This document shows, one piece after another, positions 53,205 to 64,000 of a stretch of DNA of 64,000 nt. The stretch comes from Ophiosphaerella korrae (Eukaryota > Ascomycota > Dothideomycetes > Pleosporales > Phaeosphaeriaceae). Each line of letters starts with the position of its first letter. Positions within the stretch are counted from its first letter, which is position 1. The notes beneath the pieces are model-generated. The model saw nothing but the letters and a program-made list of their open reading frames with translations. It was not told where the DNA came from and did no database searches. Position numbers and translations under genes: made by a program. The stretch spans positions 310,001-374,000 of the forward strand of contig JALNQF010000002.1 of the NCBI GenBank assembly GCA_028456385.1. Reading direction: 5' to 3'.

Positions 53205-56200
53205 ATGTTCTCTCCGGAGGCTTCTGTTCAGAGCGCGCGCAGCTCCTTGCGCAACCCCCGACGGCGCCAGCGCACATCCGAAGGGCAGCAGCAACAACCG
53301 CGTCGGAAGCGCAACAAGCTCAGTGACGAGAGCTTTGTCGCAAAAGACGATGTGTACATCAATGGAAATGGAAGTGCATTAATGAACGGGCACGCGGGTC
53401 ATAGCAGCGTGGAAAACTCCTTGGTGGTTGTTGACATACCTGTCCGCGAGAAGAAGACACCGCCCAAGCGCGCGACCAAGGAGGACAACACGTTATATCT
53501 GGTTAGCCATCTTCAGTGCATATAGAGTCGCCTTGCTAATCGCAGTCATCAAACAGACCAAAACTGCAAATTACAGCGTCAAGCAACTTCGCGGCTTCCC
53601 ATCGGCTCTTCTCAAGCCTTCGAGTCCGTTACAATACTACTCACACACCGACGTCACTTACTAACAGGCACGTGTAGCTCCCTTTCACGCATCCGCCCTT
53701 TCCTCCGCCGGCCTCGCGCTCGCCCTAACACACAACCGTGCCCTTGTATGGGATTACAACGCCGAGACCGCCCCTAAAATCGTTTCCTTATCACTACCTT
53801 TTAGTCTTAAAGCAACCGATCCCCTGCCCCTGGGCGTCATAGTTCGCAACGGCCCCACCAATGATTTCGGCATCGTCGCAGTTGCACCCTCCACCGGCAA
53901 GATCGCCTTCTGGGACAACATTGACAATGCCGAAGCTCGCAACCTGTATCCACAACGCCATCAGGGAGTCGAAGGGCTTTTGAGGCTACAATCTGGAGAA
54001 ATCGTGATTGACGTAGTGGATATAGAGCATGCAGGCTTCGTGCTCACTTCCAGTAGCGGCCGACTCGCGCACTTGACACTCCGTGACTCTCAGGGCCGGC
54101 CGAGCGTCACCACAACCTTGCTCAGCACGCCCAGTAGCTCTAATGGAAGTTTCTTTAGTCTCAAGGGACTCTTAGGAGGCGGATCTCGCAAGAGCATTTC
54201 CTCAGTGAAGGCGCGCCCTTCAGACGCCAAGGGTCAAATGGAGGTCATCACAGTGACCCGCACTGGCCTATTTCAACAATGGGATCTTAGTTGGTCTGGG
54301 CAAAACAATTTTCGACGTGAGGTAGACACACAGAGGGATATCGCCTCCGCGATCCAACCAGCTGCTTCTGCAGAGTCTCGCAACTTGCAGGATGTTCAAG
54401 TGCTAGACTTCGCAATCATGGATCAGCAACATTCCCGAGATATTGTTAGCCTCTTGGTACTAGTAGGATTTTCAGGTCTGGACTCTCTAGAATACTCCCT
54501 GCTGGAGGTAGATCTATCAGGTACAGGCGCCACAATCAGCCGCGCGATACCTCTACGTAATTTCCACCAATCTCAAGTTCTCAAGGAGCCAACAGGAATA
54601 CTTCTACTCCCTCATCCTGGGCACACCGCTTTCATACAATTCCCTGGGGCTATCTGTGTTGCGTCACTCGCCCAACCAGAAGAAAGCCCTGATAATCAAC
54701 TCCTTTTGGATTCTGGGCGCTCGACCTTGCCCTTCCAAGACACTATCTACTTCCGCGAAGATGTTGATGTAGTATTCTCTGGTTTTACCTTGGAAAATGG
54801 CAACCGAAAGGATAAGCGAGCTACTGCTCTTTTGTTCATTCAACAGTTTGGGCTTGTGCAGCTCAGCGCGCAACCCCCGAGCAAGGACACTGGAGATGAC
54901 GACAGGCTCAAGGTGACAGCTCGGAGCAAATTGGAGCAAGCTACCTTTTTTAGCACTGCTCCTCGAAATTTGTTGGACTTTTCCGTAAAGTCGCGATTCT
55001 CGTTCACAGGCGATGAAGTTGCCCAAGCTGCGTTGGGCATCAGCTCCAGTATCCTGAGCTCTTCCTATGACCACCTTGACAAAGTAACCTCAAGCATGGA
55101 CGACCAATTCTTGAAGCGGGCATCTGCACTCCGTACTCTGATCAGCCACCTGCGATCTGACTACCCTTCTCTTTCCCTCCAGACCAAATGGCGACTATTA
55201 TGGCAGGCAGAGAAACTTGCAGCTGCACACAAACTATGGCTCTGGTACCAGGACAAGCAACAAGATAAAGAAAAACACCCTGAGTCATATCCAGATAACA
55301 TATTAATGGGCGATATCATCAAAGCTGTGAATGAGCGATACAAGACACCAATTCGACCAGATCTTGGCGAGACAGACTATATCAGGCAATTTTTCCTCAA
55401 AGATGTTGATTCCTTGCATATCCTCATCCCTTGGGGCTGGTTCTTTCTACGAACATTCTACATCAAGGATGGCGCCAAAGAGCAACCACCTGTCATGCAA
55501 CGTCTGAGTGAGGGGTCAGATGTCATGCTTGTCGCCCTGGAGACCGCTTTCGAATTCCGGAAAGCTAACATTGAGTCTTACGGCCTCGATCCTGACTCAC
55601 TTGAAGATGGCATCCTCAAGCCAGGATATGGTTACGATCTGCTACCACATGCCTGGACTTCATCTCACAATATTGTTAGTTCAATTCGCAGCCTTGTTGA
55701 TGTAGGCCGCAATCTAGCTGTAACCAATTTTGAGGAAGGGTATGAAGAAAGCCTTGCACAGAAAATTGGCAAGGACAACCCCCGCCTCGTAAAAGTCGGT
55801 TGCCAGACCCACATCGAGCGTTTCCAATGGGCACTCGAGCAGAGCGATGAGAAGCAGAGGGAAATGGGACGCAGCCTGAGGAATGAATGGAACACCAACG
55901 TGCGACCATCACATATAATGGGTTTGATGGAGATAGGACTGGCGACCGACGGGATGAAACTTGCCGAGCAGTATCACGATATGCCAACGCTTGTTAACTT
56001 GGTTTGGGACGAGACTAATTGGCTTGAGTCTGAAAAGGCTAGCACACGAAGCAAGATGGAGCAAGCAGAAAGTACCGTGAAGCTCAATCGTATAAAAGAA
56101 CGAATTAGCCGCTACTTCGAGACGTACGCAGACGATTGGGCAGAAGCTTTCTACTCAAAGTACATTAAAGAAAACCAGGCAGCACAACTCTTTACAAAGG

Positions 56201-57453
56201 AGTACTTGAACCAACCAGCCCTGACAAAATTCCTGCGAGCCGACCCGTCCCGTGCGAGGCTAGGATGGATGAATGAAGTCAGCGGCGAGAAGGATTACGA
56301 AGCAGCTGCTATTTGTTTATATGACGCAGCTACAAAACAAGAGACGAACGTCTGGTGCCAACGAGTCGAATTATCCGTTGCCAAACTCGCGATGCTGTGC
56401 AAGAAGGCAACAGTTACAGAGCCCAGTGAGAGAACCAGAGCAGAACGAATCCGCGACAATCGCTTCTCAAGCACGTTAAACCAGCTTGAGTACGCCAAAA
56501 TACAAGAGGATTTATATGAGCGCCTATTGCCCATTATCGATAGGGCGTTGGATGACAAAGCATCAGTAGACCTACTGATGGAAGAGTTTGGTGAAGGTCG
56601 CCTCCGCAATCGGCCAGCTCATCAATCAATCCTTAGGGAAGGGTTTGAGAATCTAATCAACCACAAAGTCATTGATCCTGCTCTTATGATTGATATCCTC
56701 ACACTTATGGATTCAGACGATCCGGAAACTATGAGTGTTTTGGATTCTGATGAGTTTGTCATTGCGCTACGAGTTCTCAAGGTCAACTGGCTTGATATCC
56801 ACAGGACAACGCGAGAGGGGCTAATGAAGCTTGTCTGGAAACGTCTCCTCCTGAAAGACAATTGGGCGGAAATCAACCAAACAAAAGAGACCTCAGATGC
56901 TCAGCTAAACGACTTCTTGCTGCATACGAGAGTCGGCCGGCTGTTCCGGGGTTTGCTGAATGTGCAGGGTGAGTCAATTGTTTGCATACCAGCCTTGAAG
57001 ACTTTTAAAAGAATACTAGCTAACATCGGGGTAGATCCTGCTACGAAGGTCGTATGGCCCCGGCAGCTTTCAGACCTTTTGGGTGCTGGAGGCACGCACG
57101 GCGAGTTGTGTGTCAGGTTCGCATCTGAAGATCTCCGTGAGCCTATCATCAAAGACAATCTACTCGATGACGATGTTCTGCGCGAGTATATTGAGAATCA
57201 CCGACTCGAAGAGTGGTTCAAGGCAGCCATGGAGGCGGGCAAGAAAGCAGTCGAAGAGGAGCGAAGAGAGGAGATGGAAGCGCTTCAGCAACATGCCAAT
57301 TTGGCAGAGCTTGGAGAACGCTCGAGCCAAGCGGAGGATGGCAACGAGGCAGCCAGGGCGACTATGGAGGATGTTGAGGCCCCAGGCTCAGACACATTCG
57401 AAGGCGACATTGAGAGCGTGGCAGATCAGGACGTGGATATGCAAGATTCCTAG
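53205..57453 (+). CDS. NUP133: nucleoporin Nup133
   Basis: Exons 53205-53501, 53557-53623 and 53678-57453 give 1,379 residues. Intron 1 joins NTLYL to TKTANYSVKQLRGFPSAL. Intron 2 has a TACTAAC branch at 53658; the first AG after it would break frame, while the AG at 53677 keeps it (KPS-T-PFHASALSSAGLAL). The N-terminus is basic and disordered (NPRRRQRTSEGQQQQPRRKR), followed by a beta-propeller (ALTHNRALVWDY, FGIVAVAPSTGKIAFWD, VLTSSSGRLAHLTLRDSQG) and a long helical C-terminal domain (LQTKWRLLWQAEKLAAAHKL, LDDKASVDLLMEEFGEGRLR). Nup133 is a scaffold subunit of the Y complex of the nuclear pore. The last 100 residues are acidic. Length suits the family. Confidence 0.92.
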
Positions 57454-59186
57454 GGGGTTTGTCTTGGACCATTGAGGTTGTCAATTTGGTGATTTGATTT
57501 TCCATTGGGTCGGAATGCATAACGGGAAAGCAAGCATTGGGCACGGCGTTTCGAAAATAAGATGGCGGACGGCCAAAGTCTATTCTCATTTGTGTTTATA
57601 TTCGGTTGTTCACATGTAATTATCATTCGATAGCCCTCTCGGTTGCATGACCAACAGTCAGCACAATGCATACATGCACGATAAAGAGGACATTTTACGC
57701 CATGAAATTCCAATGGCTGGCTCCCGGTAGACTGAAAAAGTAGTAAGATCACACTCTTGTGAATGCTAGATGTGCACAATAAATTATATGCTATAGAATA
57801 ATTTAACCAGGAATCTTAAACAACTCCAGCCATACTTATAGATAGCTCGAAAGAAGGTTGTAGGTATCTTGTTATCTTCTGGCAGCTAATTTCAAGCGGC
57901 CAACATCCCACTTTTCCAGTTGACTGAGTGGCTGGGACCCGAGATATGCGCTTTTTACGGGGCTTTTGAGGGGCCAAGGGAATAGGCCACTGCATTGGTA
58001 GTGGATAAGAGCAAGGCAGGGAGATGAGTCGACTGATTCTGCACAGGCACAGTTATTAGTTAGCAGGCGATCGGCCGCCGTCACAACATGGATGACTATG
58101 TGTCAATAGTCTGGCAGGAGCCGCAGGACGAGTCGGCAGTGTGCGTTGAACGTGAAGTCGAGCACAAACTCTATGCAGGGCCGAGACCCTTTGCGTGCAC
58201 AAGCGTATCCACGGAACAGTTCATTTCTGGGTGTGGAGCGCGGGCCCTTGAGGTTAGGGGCAGTTAAACCGTACCAACCAGGGCGCGAGGCTAGGCGGCG
58301 GTAACGGCCATGGCGCGGGTTGTGGGATGCGTAAACAAGCAGGCCGGGCACGGATACCGGCTGTGAGGACATTTGACAATGTGCGTTGGCTGGGTATGGG
58401 GCAAGACATGAGGCAGTGGCTGAGGAGGGTTGCACAGCGTGGCCGTTGGAAGGCTGTGAGGCGGATAGGGCGCAGGAGGAAGGCCAACGCAACCGTGGGC
58501 GGCAAGACATGCACGCTTCGTCAAGGGCTCACGTGTGACTGTTCCAGTTTGGGACGACCAGAGAGCCATGAATATTGGTGCAGAGGGCGACTTGACCTTC
58601 CCCATGCGCCCTGGGTGGAGGTTTCGGACGCCGTTCTGGAAGGGCAGGGTGCGTGCCTGAGCCGCCTGCAGTTGATGGTGCTCATGGCCGCCAGCGAGAC
58701 CGTCCACTGCAAGTGTAAGACGGACAGCAGCACGCCGACCGTGACGGCAACAAGACAATGAGATAAACCAACGTAGGCTGCCCTGGTTCGCTTGCTTGGC
58801 TCCTGTCTGCTGGCGGGCCATGGGCAGTGGTTGTCGTCGGTCCACAAGGAGATTGGCGCACTCGACCGCAGCGCGAATCCTGGCACCTGTGGCCGCGCTA
58901 GCCAGGAAAGCACAACCCAACACCAGCGCTGCCCCTTCCTCTTTCTCCAGATCTCTTCCTCGATCGCTCTTCAACACCACACCACCCATCTTCTCTTCCC
59001 GCCGCTGCGCACTCCCCCATTCCTTGTCTCCGCTGCCGCCGCAGCACCGCCGCTCAACCCTGCCCCGACGCTGAGACGCCCGCCGCCCGGCCGTCTGCTC
59101 CAGCATAGCCCCCAAGCCGTTCCCGGACAGCTGCCATCCCATCTATCAACCACCCACCCCGTATCCCCCCGTGATACACCTTCGCA
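57454..59186. other. long intergenic and casein kinase promoter
   Basis: 1,733 bp. The right half (58,100-59,180) is GC-rich and has long open frames on both strands with no family features; I take these as chance. It is probably the promoter and long leader of the kinase gene. The left part includes a 15-bp match to sequence at 63,897. Confidence 0.45.
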
Positions 59187-60790
59187 ATGGCGAGCGGCAG
59201 CACATCGGCCTCCAACGTGGTAGGCGTCCACTACCGTGTTGGCAAAAAGATTGGCGAGGGCAGCTTTGGCGTCATTTTCGAGGGCACCAACCTGCTCAAC
59301 CAACAGCAGGTGGCCATCAAGTTTGAGCCGCGTAAAAGCGACGCCCCTCAGCTGCGCGATGAGTATCGCACGTATAAGATCCTTGTGGGTTGCCGTGAGT
59401 ACTCCCTTTCTCCCCTTTCTCCGCCAGGTCGACCGTCGGTCGTGGTCATCGCACGACCTGCGCTATGCATGGTGGGCCTGATCACTGCACCTCCAGTTGT
59501 CCACGCTCAGTTTATCGCAGCTTGAGTACCCAGACTAACATGGTGCAGCCGGGATCCCTAATGTCTATTATTTTGGCCAAGAAGGCCTGCACAACATCCT
59601 GGTCATTGACCTCCTCGGACCCAGCTTGGAGGACTTGTTCGACCACTGCAACAGGAAGTTCTCTATCAAGACCGTTGTCATGGTAGCCAAGCAGATGGTA
59701 TGTCATTCCAGAACCTCAGCTCCTTTAATGTACTCACCTTGTTCTAGTTGTCAAGAGTCCAAACAATCCACGAGAAGAACCTCATCTACAGGGACATCAA
59801 GCCCGACAACTTCCTCATCGGTCGCCCAGGCTCCAAGAGTGCCAACGTCATTCACGTTGTCGACTTTGGTATGGCCAAGCAGTACCGAGACCCTAAGACA
59901 AAGCAGCATATCCCATACAGGGAGCGCAAGTCACTCTCTGGTACTGCGCGTTACATGAGTATCAATACCCACCTTGGACGCGAACAATCTCGTCGAGACG
60001 ATCTTGAGGCCCTCGGTCACGTTTTTATGTACTTCCTGCGTGGTGGACTCCCATGGCAAGGCCTCAAGGCTGCAACGAACAAGCAGAAGTACGAGAAGAT
60101 CGGAGAGAAGAAGCAAACGACCCCGATCAAAGATCTCTGCGACACCTTCCCTGGTACGTGAACAATAGTCAATTGATTGATTTCCATCGCTAATTGAGTG
60201 CAGAGGAATTCAACAAGTACCTCAGCTACGTTCGCAATCTCGGATTCGAGGATACTCCCGACTACGACTACCTGCGCGAACTCTTCACTCAGGCACTCAA
60301 GAGCACTGGGGAGATTGAGGATGGTGAGTACGACTGGATGAAGCTAAACAATGGCAAGGGCTGGGAGGTGATGAAACCTCACCCATCCGCTGTCCAGCAG
60401 ATGCATAATGGCCACCAGAACTCGTCCACTGCCGTCAACGTCCATGGTCAAGCACATAGGCAAAACAAGACCCATTTGCCCCTTGATCACCACCGTTTAA
60501 ACGAGCCTCTTCCCAAGCCTGGAGCGACTCGGGGCCAGCCCGGAAGAAGCCCAAGAGACAACGTTCAACGCGATTCTCAGATCAAGAGGAAGAGCATGGG
60601 AGAATTAGCGCCACCAGAGGCAGCTTCCACACAAGCACAATTCCAGCACAGCCAACAAAACCTGGCTGCTAACAATCGTTCGGTACCAGCAACGAGCCCG
60701 AACACCCAGCAACCGAGGCAGCAACAACCGGAGAAGCAGAGCGTGATGCAGAAGATTATGAACGTCATCTGCTGCGGTGCTGGAAAATAG
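59187..60790 (+). CDS. casein kinase I (Yck-type, C-terminally lipidated)
   Basis: Exons 59187-59394, 59549-59697, 59748-60153 and 60204-60790 give 449 residues. All introns are GT-AG and restore the kinase fold: [20 protein letters not shown] (P loop), [11 protein letters not shown] (Lys), [32 protein letters not shown] (catalytic loop), [13 protein letters not shown] (DFG), [20 protein letters not shown] and [20 protein letters not shown]. After residue about 310 comes a Gln/Pro-rich tail ending [10 protein letters not shown], with two Cys near the end for palmitoylation as in yeast Yck1/2 and Aspergillus CkiA. Such kinases act at the plasma membrane in growth polarity and nutrient transporter turnover. 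Confidence 0.95.
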
Positions 60791-61632
60791 TATACTCCGC
60801 CCGAATCGTCTGACCCTCGTCCCTTTGCGTTGCATTCTGGAGTTCGTTCTTGAGCGAGCATTTTCCTCGGCCACGTATGCTTTTCTCCTGTATAGGTATA
60901 TTGTAATGATTGATAGACGGCTCGAAAATCTCTTTCCATGGGTAATACTTACGACAACCGACTGGACCGCCTTTATCTCACCATTTCTTCCACTTGACGA
61001 TCCCGCGTTTTGAGTTGCATCAGCAGGCAATGCGTTTCGGATGTCCTTTTTGCTGGCGTTTGTGGCGTCGTGCTTGGAGCGGTACGCAGTTGGTATTTCA
61101 TTCATCATCCATCTTTTGGTGTGTCGTGGAGAGAAGGAAACATCGTGTAAAGGAGCCTCTCTTTCGGGACCTGGTGCGTTGTTCCTTGTGGAGGGTCCCG
61201 AATTCTGTCTAGATAAATGGTAGTCGAGAACAATAGATAAAACACTTCGAAACTCCATCTGCTCAGTCCTTTGCACTTGATCATTTGTCTTTCGTGTGCT
61301 GTGTATGGTTGCATTCGCGCATATACCAGCCTACCTAGGTAGTTAAATTAGCGTGATATGACCTTGAATTATCTCCACCCGACCATGTTGTCTAGAACCA
61401 GAGTCAGAACCATTTGCTCAGCTGTGACGAGCATTATCGCTGGTGTATTCACTTAGTATATGAGATCGTGGTACTAAACCGAAGCTCGGACGGACTGGGG
61501 AGACTTGAGCGTCCCTCTGCAGGGTCACGCCAACTGTAGCTCAACATCGCTTCGCCGTGTCCCTGCAAAACCATCAACAACGCCCCTCCGGTAACCCTAA
61601 CTCGTCGCCGAACCAATAATTTGAGCGCCGCG
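60791..61632. other. intergenic
   Basis: 842 bp of 3' UTR of the kinase and promoter of SWC4. No other gene was seen. Confidence 0.45.
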
Positions 61633-63610
61633 ATGGCGACGGGACGCGATGTGCGCGACATGCTCGGGCTACCGATGGGTGGTGAAGCATCCAAAACTGC
61701 GACGCAGAAGCAACCCAAGCCTGCAGGAAGGTCAAGGAAGATACGTACGTGATAAGCGCAGAACCACAGCTTCTGAGTAAGCATAGAAATAATGTGAACT
61801 AACAATATGGGTGCAGAGGGCGTTGCGCGTGAAGTTGCTGCGCTATATGGCGAACGGCCGCCTCCCGTCGCAGTCTACGAGGAGAAGAAATCATATCGAG
61901 CCAAGAGACAAAACACTGGCCCCGCAAAGAAATGGTTCGCACTTATAAGCCTAGCTATGTATATATAACTCGCTAATCAAGTTTTGTAGGGTACAGCAAC
62001 CCTTTACCAACCCCGTACGCAGCGATGGCCTCGTTCTCAAGCACTGGCGCCGCAAAAACACGACCGCGCCGCAAGTGCAAGCACCCGAAGATGCGCCCAT
62101 GCAAGATAGCGACAATGCAGATATACATGTTGACTCATGCGCCGAGTATGCCAAATACGATATCAAGGTGGACATGCCTACATTCAACGACGACGAATAC
62201 GATGCCTACCTGCGCAGCGACGACTGGAGCCGAGAAGAGACGGATTATCTGTTTCAGATGATCAGCGAATTCTCATATCGGTGGGCCGTGGTATGGGATC
62301 GGTACGACTTTCAGCCTTCAAGCAATGCACAAGATACCTTGGACAACACCAATGGCAATGAAGACCAAGCGCTGGCTACCATGCCCTTTGCGCCTTCGAA
62401 GAAGCGCACAGTGGAGGACCTCAAAGCACGTTTCTACGACATATCAGCTAAGTTGATGAAACAACGGATACCGGAAGTGCAAATGGACGCCGAGCAATAC
62501 GGCACATACGAGATGCTCTCCAAATTTGACCCCGTCATGGAGCGGAACCGAAAGATGCTCGCCACCGCCCTTATGAACCGGAGCATGGATGAGGTCAAGG
62601 AAGAGGAATTCCTCCTCACAGAACTTCAGCGCATCAACATGGCAGCCAACCGCCTCGACGCAGAACGTGACGAGCTTCGGGCAAGACTTGATGCTCCACA
62701 ACCGAACCAGTCCGTCTCTGCAGGTCTCCAAGCATTCACGTCTTCACAGGCACTGCAGGCTCTCTTCCAGCAACTATTCCAACAAGATCGCAGTAAGAAA
62801 CGCGCATCTGGTAGCGGCACAGGACCCGGCAGACTCAGCCTCAGTGCAAATGATATGGTGCATACCCCAGGCTCAGCACAAGCACAACTCTCGGCAGCAA
62901 ATAGGCGGCAGAGCATGGCATCACAGCCTGTTGCACAAACACCCGTAAAGCAACTCTCACCACATCAAGAACACCGCTTCAATGTCTCCACTCACGACCG
63001 ACTTACATCAGGAGTCACATTCGGTTCAGACAAACTACTTAAGATGCGCCAGGCAAAGAGTAATGTCCAAACACAGAAGATTGGTGCTGCGCTTGCAGAA
63101 CTAGGAATTGCAGACGTGATTCCCATACCTACCAGCAAGGTGGGCGAGATCTTTGAGGGTCTCGTCACCAAACTCGGCAAACTCCTCGACGTACGCAAAG
63201 TGCGTGAGAAAGAGGAGGGCGAATGTCGCGTCTTACAGAACATGAAGGAAGGTGGCAGGGCGACCTCTCAACCAGGAAATAGTGAAGGAATGAGCGAGAC
63301 CCCAAAACCCAAGTCCGATGTCCAAGATACGCCCGACGCCGATGGTGACAATGACGATGATAATAATCCCAATTACGAAGAAGAGGATGCGCAAGGTGAG
63401 GCTGAGGATGATGAAGAGGATGATGACGCCGAGGGCGAGAATGATGACGCCAGCGACGCCAATTTAGATGACTTGGATGCAGAGGGCGAAGACGAGAGTT
63501 CTGTGCAACAGAGTCGGGCGACTAGTCAAAGTGCGGGCCTCGGACATAAGAGGAGTGCAAGTGTGTTTAGCCAGGCGAGTCAGCAAAGCACGAAGCGAGT
63601 GAGAAAGTAG
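61633..63610 (+). CDS. SWC4: SWR1/NuA4 complex subunit Swc4 (DMAP1)
   Basis: Exons 61633-61744, 61817-61934 and 61990-63610 give 616 residues. The introns are GT-AG. Junctions read GRSRKI-QGVAREVAALYGER and GPAKKW-VQQPFTNPVRSDG. The DMAP1 SANT-like region is clear: FNDDEYDAYLRSDDWSREET, DYLFQMISEFSYRWAVVWDR, RTVEDLKARFYDISAKL. Next comes a long helical part (VKEEEFLLTELQRINMAANR), a Gln/Ser-rich linker, a second conserved block (LLKMRQAKSNVQTQKIGAAL) and an acidic tail (EDDEEDDDAEGEND). Swc4 is shared by the SWR1 remodeller, which deposits H2A.Z, and the NuA4 acetyltransferase. The start ATG 61633 gives the family N-terminus (RDVRDMLGLP). Confidence 0.93.
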
Positions 63611-64000
63611 CTTCGGCCTGAGGGTTGCGAGGATGTTGTGGTTGTACTGTTTGCATAGCGATGGCGTCAGTGATAGGGGCATTTGTATCGAGGTCTGAAT
63701 AATACTCTAAGCGATCTACATCTGTCCAACGCATTCTTGAATCCCTTGCTCTCCATATACCGAAAATGCAGGGAAAATAACTTTCGTTATATCAATGCGA
63801 AATATACACAATAGATCCCATACTGTACCTAGATAAGTTCACTCTTCTTACATCAATACCAGATGCATACACCAAATAAGATACCGTAGGATTATCTAAC
63901 CAGGAATCTTAGGTTACTTCTGCCTCACCTATGACTATCTCGAAAAGAGATTTGGCTAGTTCTAATTATCGTTTGGCTGCAGTTTCTCACCGAGTATATT
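63611..64000. other. 3' flank at window end
   Basis: 390 bp. It holds SWC4 3' UTR. A 15-bp match to 57,804 lies at 63,897-63,911, with weaker similarity on both sides. Confidence 0.4.

Noticed and set aside
58291..59142. 283-codon open frame on the minus strand upstream of casein kinase
   Set aside because: It lies in GC-rich promoter sequence, has no family motif, and overlaps other long frames on both strands. Low stop density from base composition explains it.
1..64000. CRISPR arrays, operons, riboswitches or biosynthetic gene cluster
   Set aside because: The DNA is fungal and intron-rich. No spaced direct repeats and no PKS, NRPS or terpene synthase motifs were seen.

Overview
This window is nuclear DNA of a filamentous ascomycete fungus. 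The evidence is the many short spliceosomal introns (about 45-60 bp, mostly GT...AG with a CTAAC/CTRAY-like branch site), and the set of conserved fungal genes (DRE2, NUP133, SWC4, a Cce1-type resolvase, FOL3, a Yck-type casein kinase, AFG1). Family resemblances point to Dothideomycetes, probably Pleosporales; that placement is inference. All splice structures were read by eye from reading frame, splice consensus and protein family knowledge. No search was run.

Layout. 1-22.4 kb is a dense housekeeping block: TRAPPC2L/Tca17, AFG1-like ATPase, a CHY/RING ubiquitin ligase, ribosomal protein eL31, dihydrofolate synthetase, a fungal protein of unknown function, an intron-containing tRNA-Arg(UCU), a mitochondrial Holliday-junction resolvase, an APH-like kinase, a small conserved fungal protein, a lysine-rich repeat protein and alanine-glyoxylate aminotransferase.

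22.4-29.3 kb is a gene-poor, decayed island. It holds three broken genes (23.3-23.9, 24.5-25.4 and 26.9-28.1 kb), a tRNA-like stem element and a cluster of strong hairpins. At 29.3-30.9 kb there is an intact multi-pass membrane protein. At 31.1-32.0 kb there are two SNF2-helicase fragments on opposite strands, with a short TTAGG array between them.

32.2-45.1 kb returns to normal genes: an Asn-rich secreted protein, a Mid2-like single-pass membrane protein, a PQ-loop vacuolar transporter, an eight-exon asparagine synthetase, a VAP/Scs2 ER-contact protein, a UBA-UBX protein, a RecQ-type helicase and a GNAT acetyltransferase. 45.6-49.4 kb is a long relic of an AXL2-like cadherin-domain bud-site protein, broken by several frameshifts and stops. 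49.8-63.6 kb holds DRE2, an STF2-like hydrophilin whose start codon is split by an intron, NUP133, casein kinase I and SWC4.

The intact genes act in separate cellular processes, and no metabolic cluster is seen. I did not find a convincing new multi-gene system. The most unusual points are the split start codon, a GC-AG intron, a long in-frame extension upstream of the aminotransferase, the C-terminal extension on FOL3, and the decayed island.
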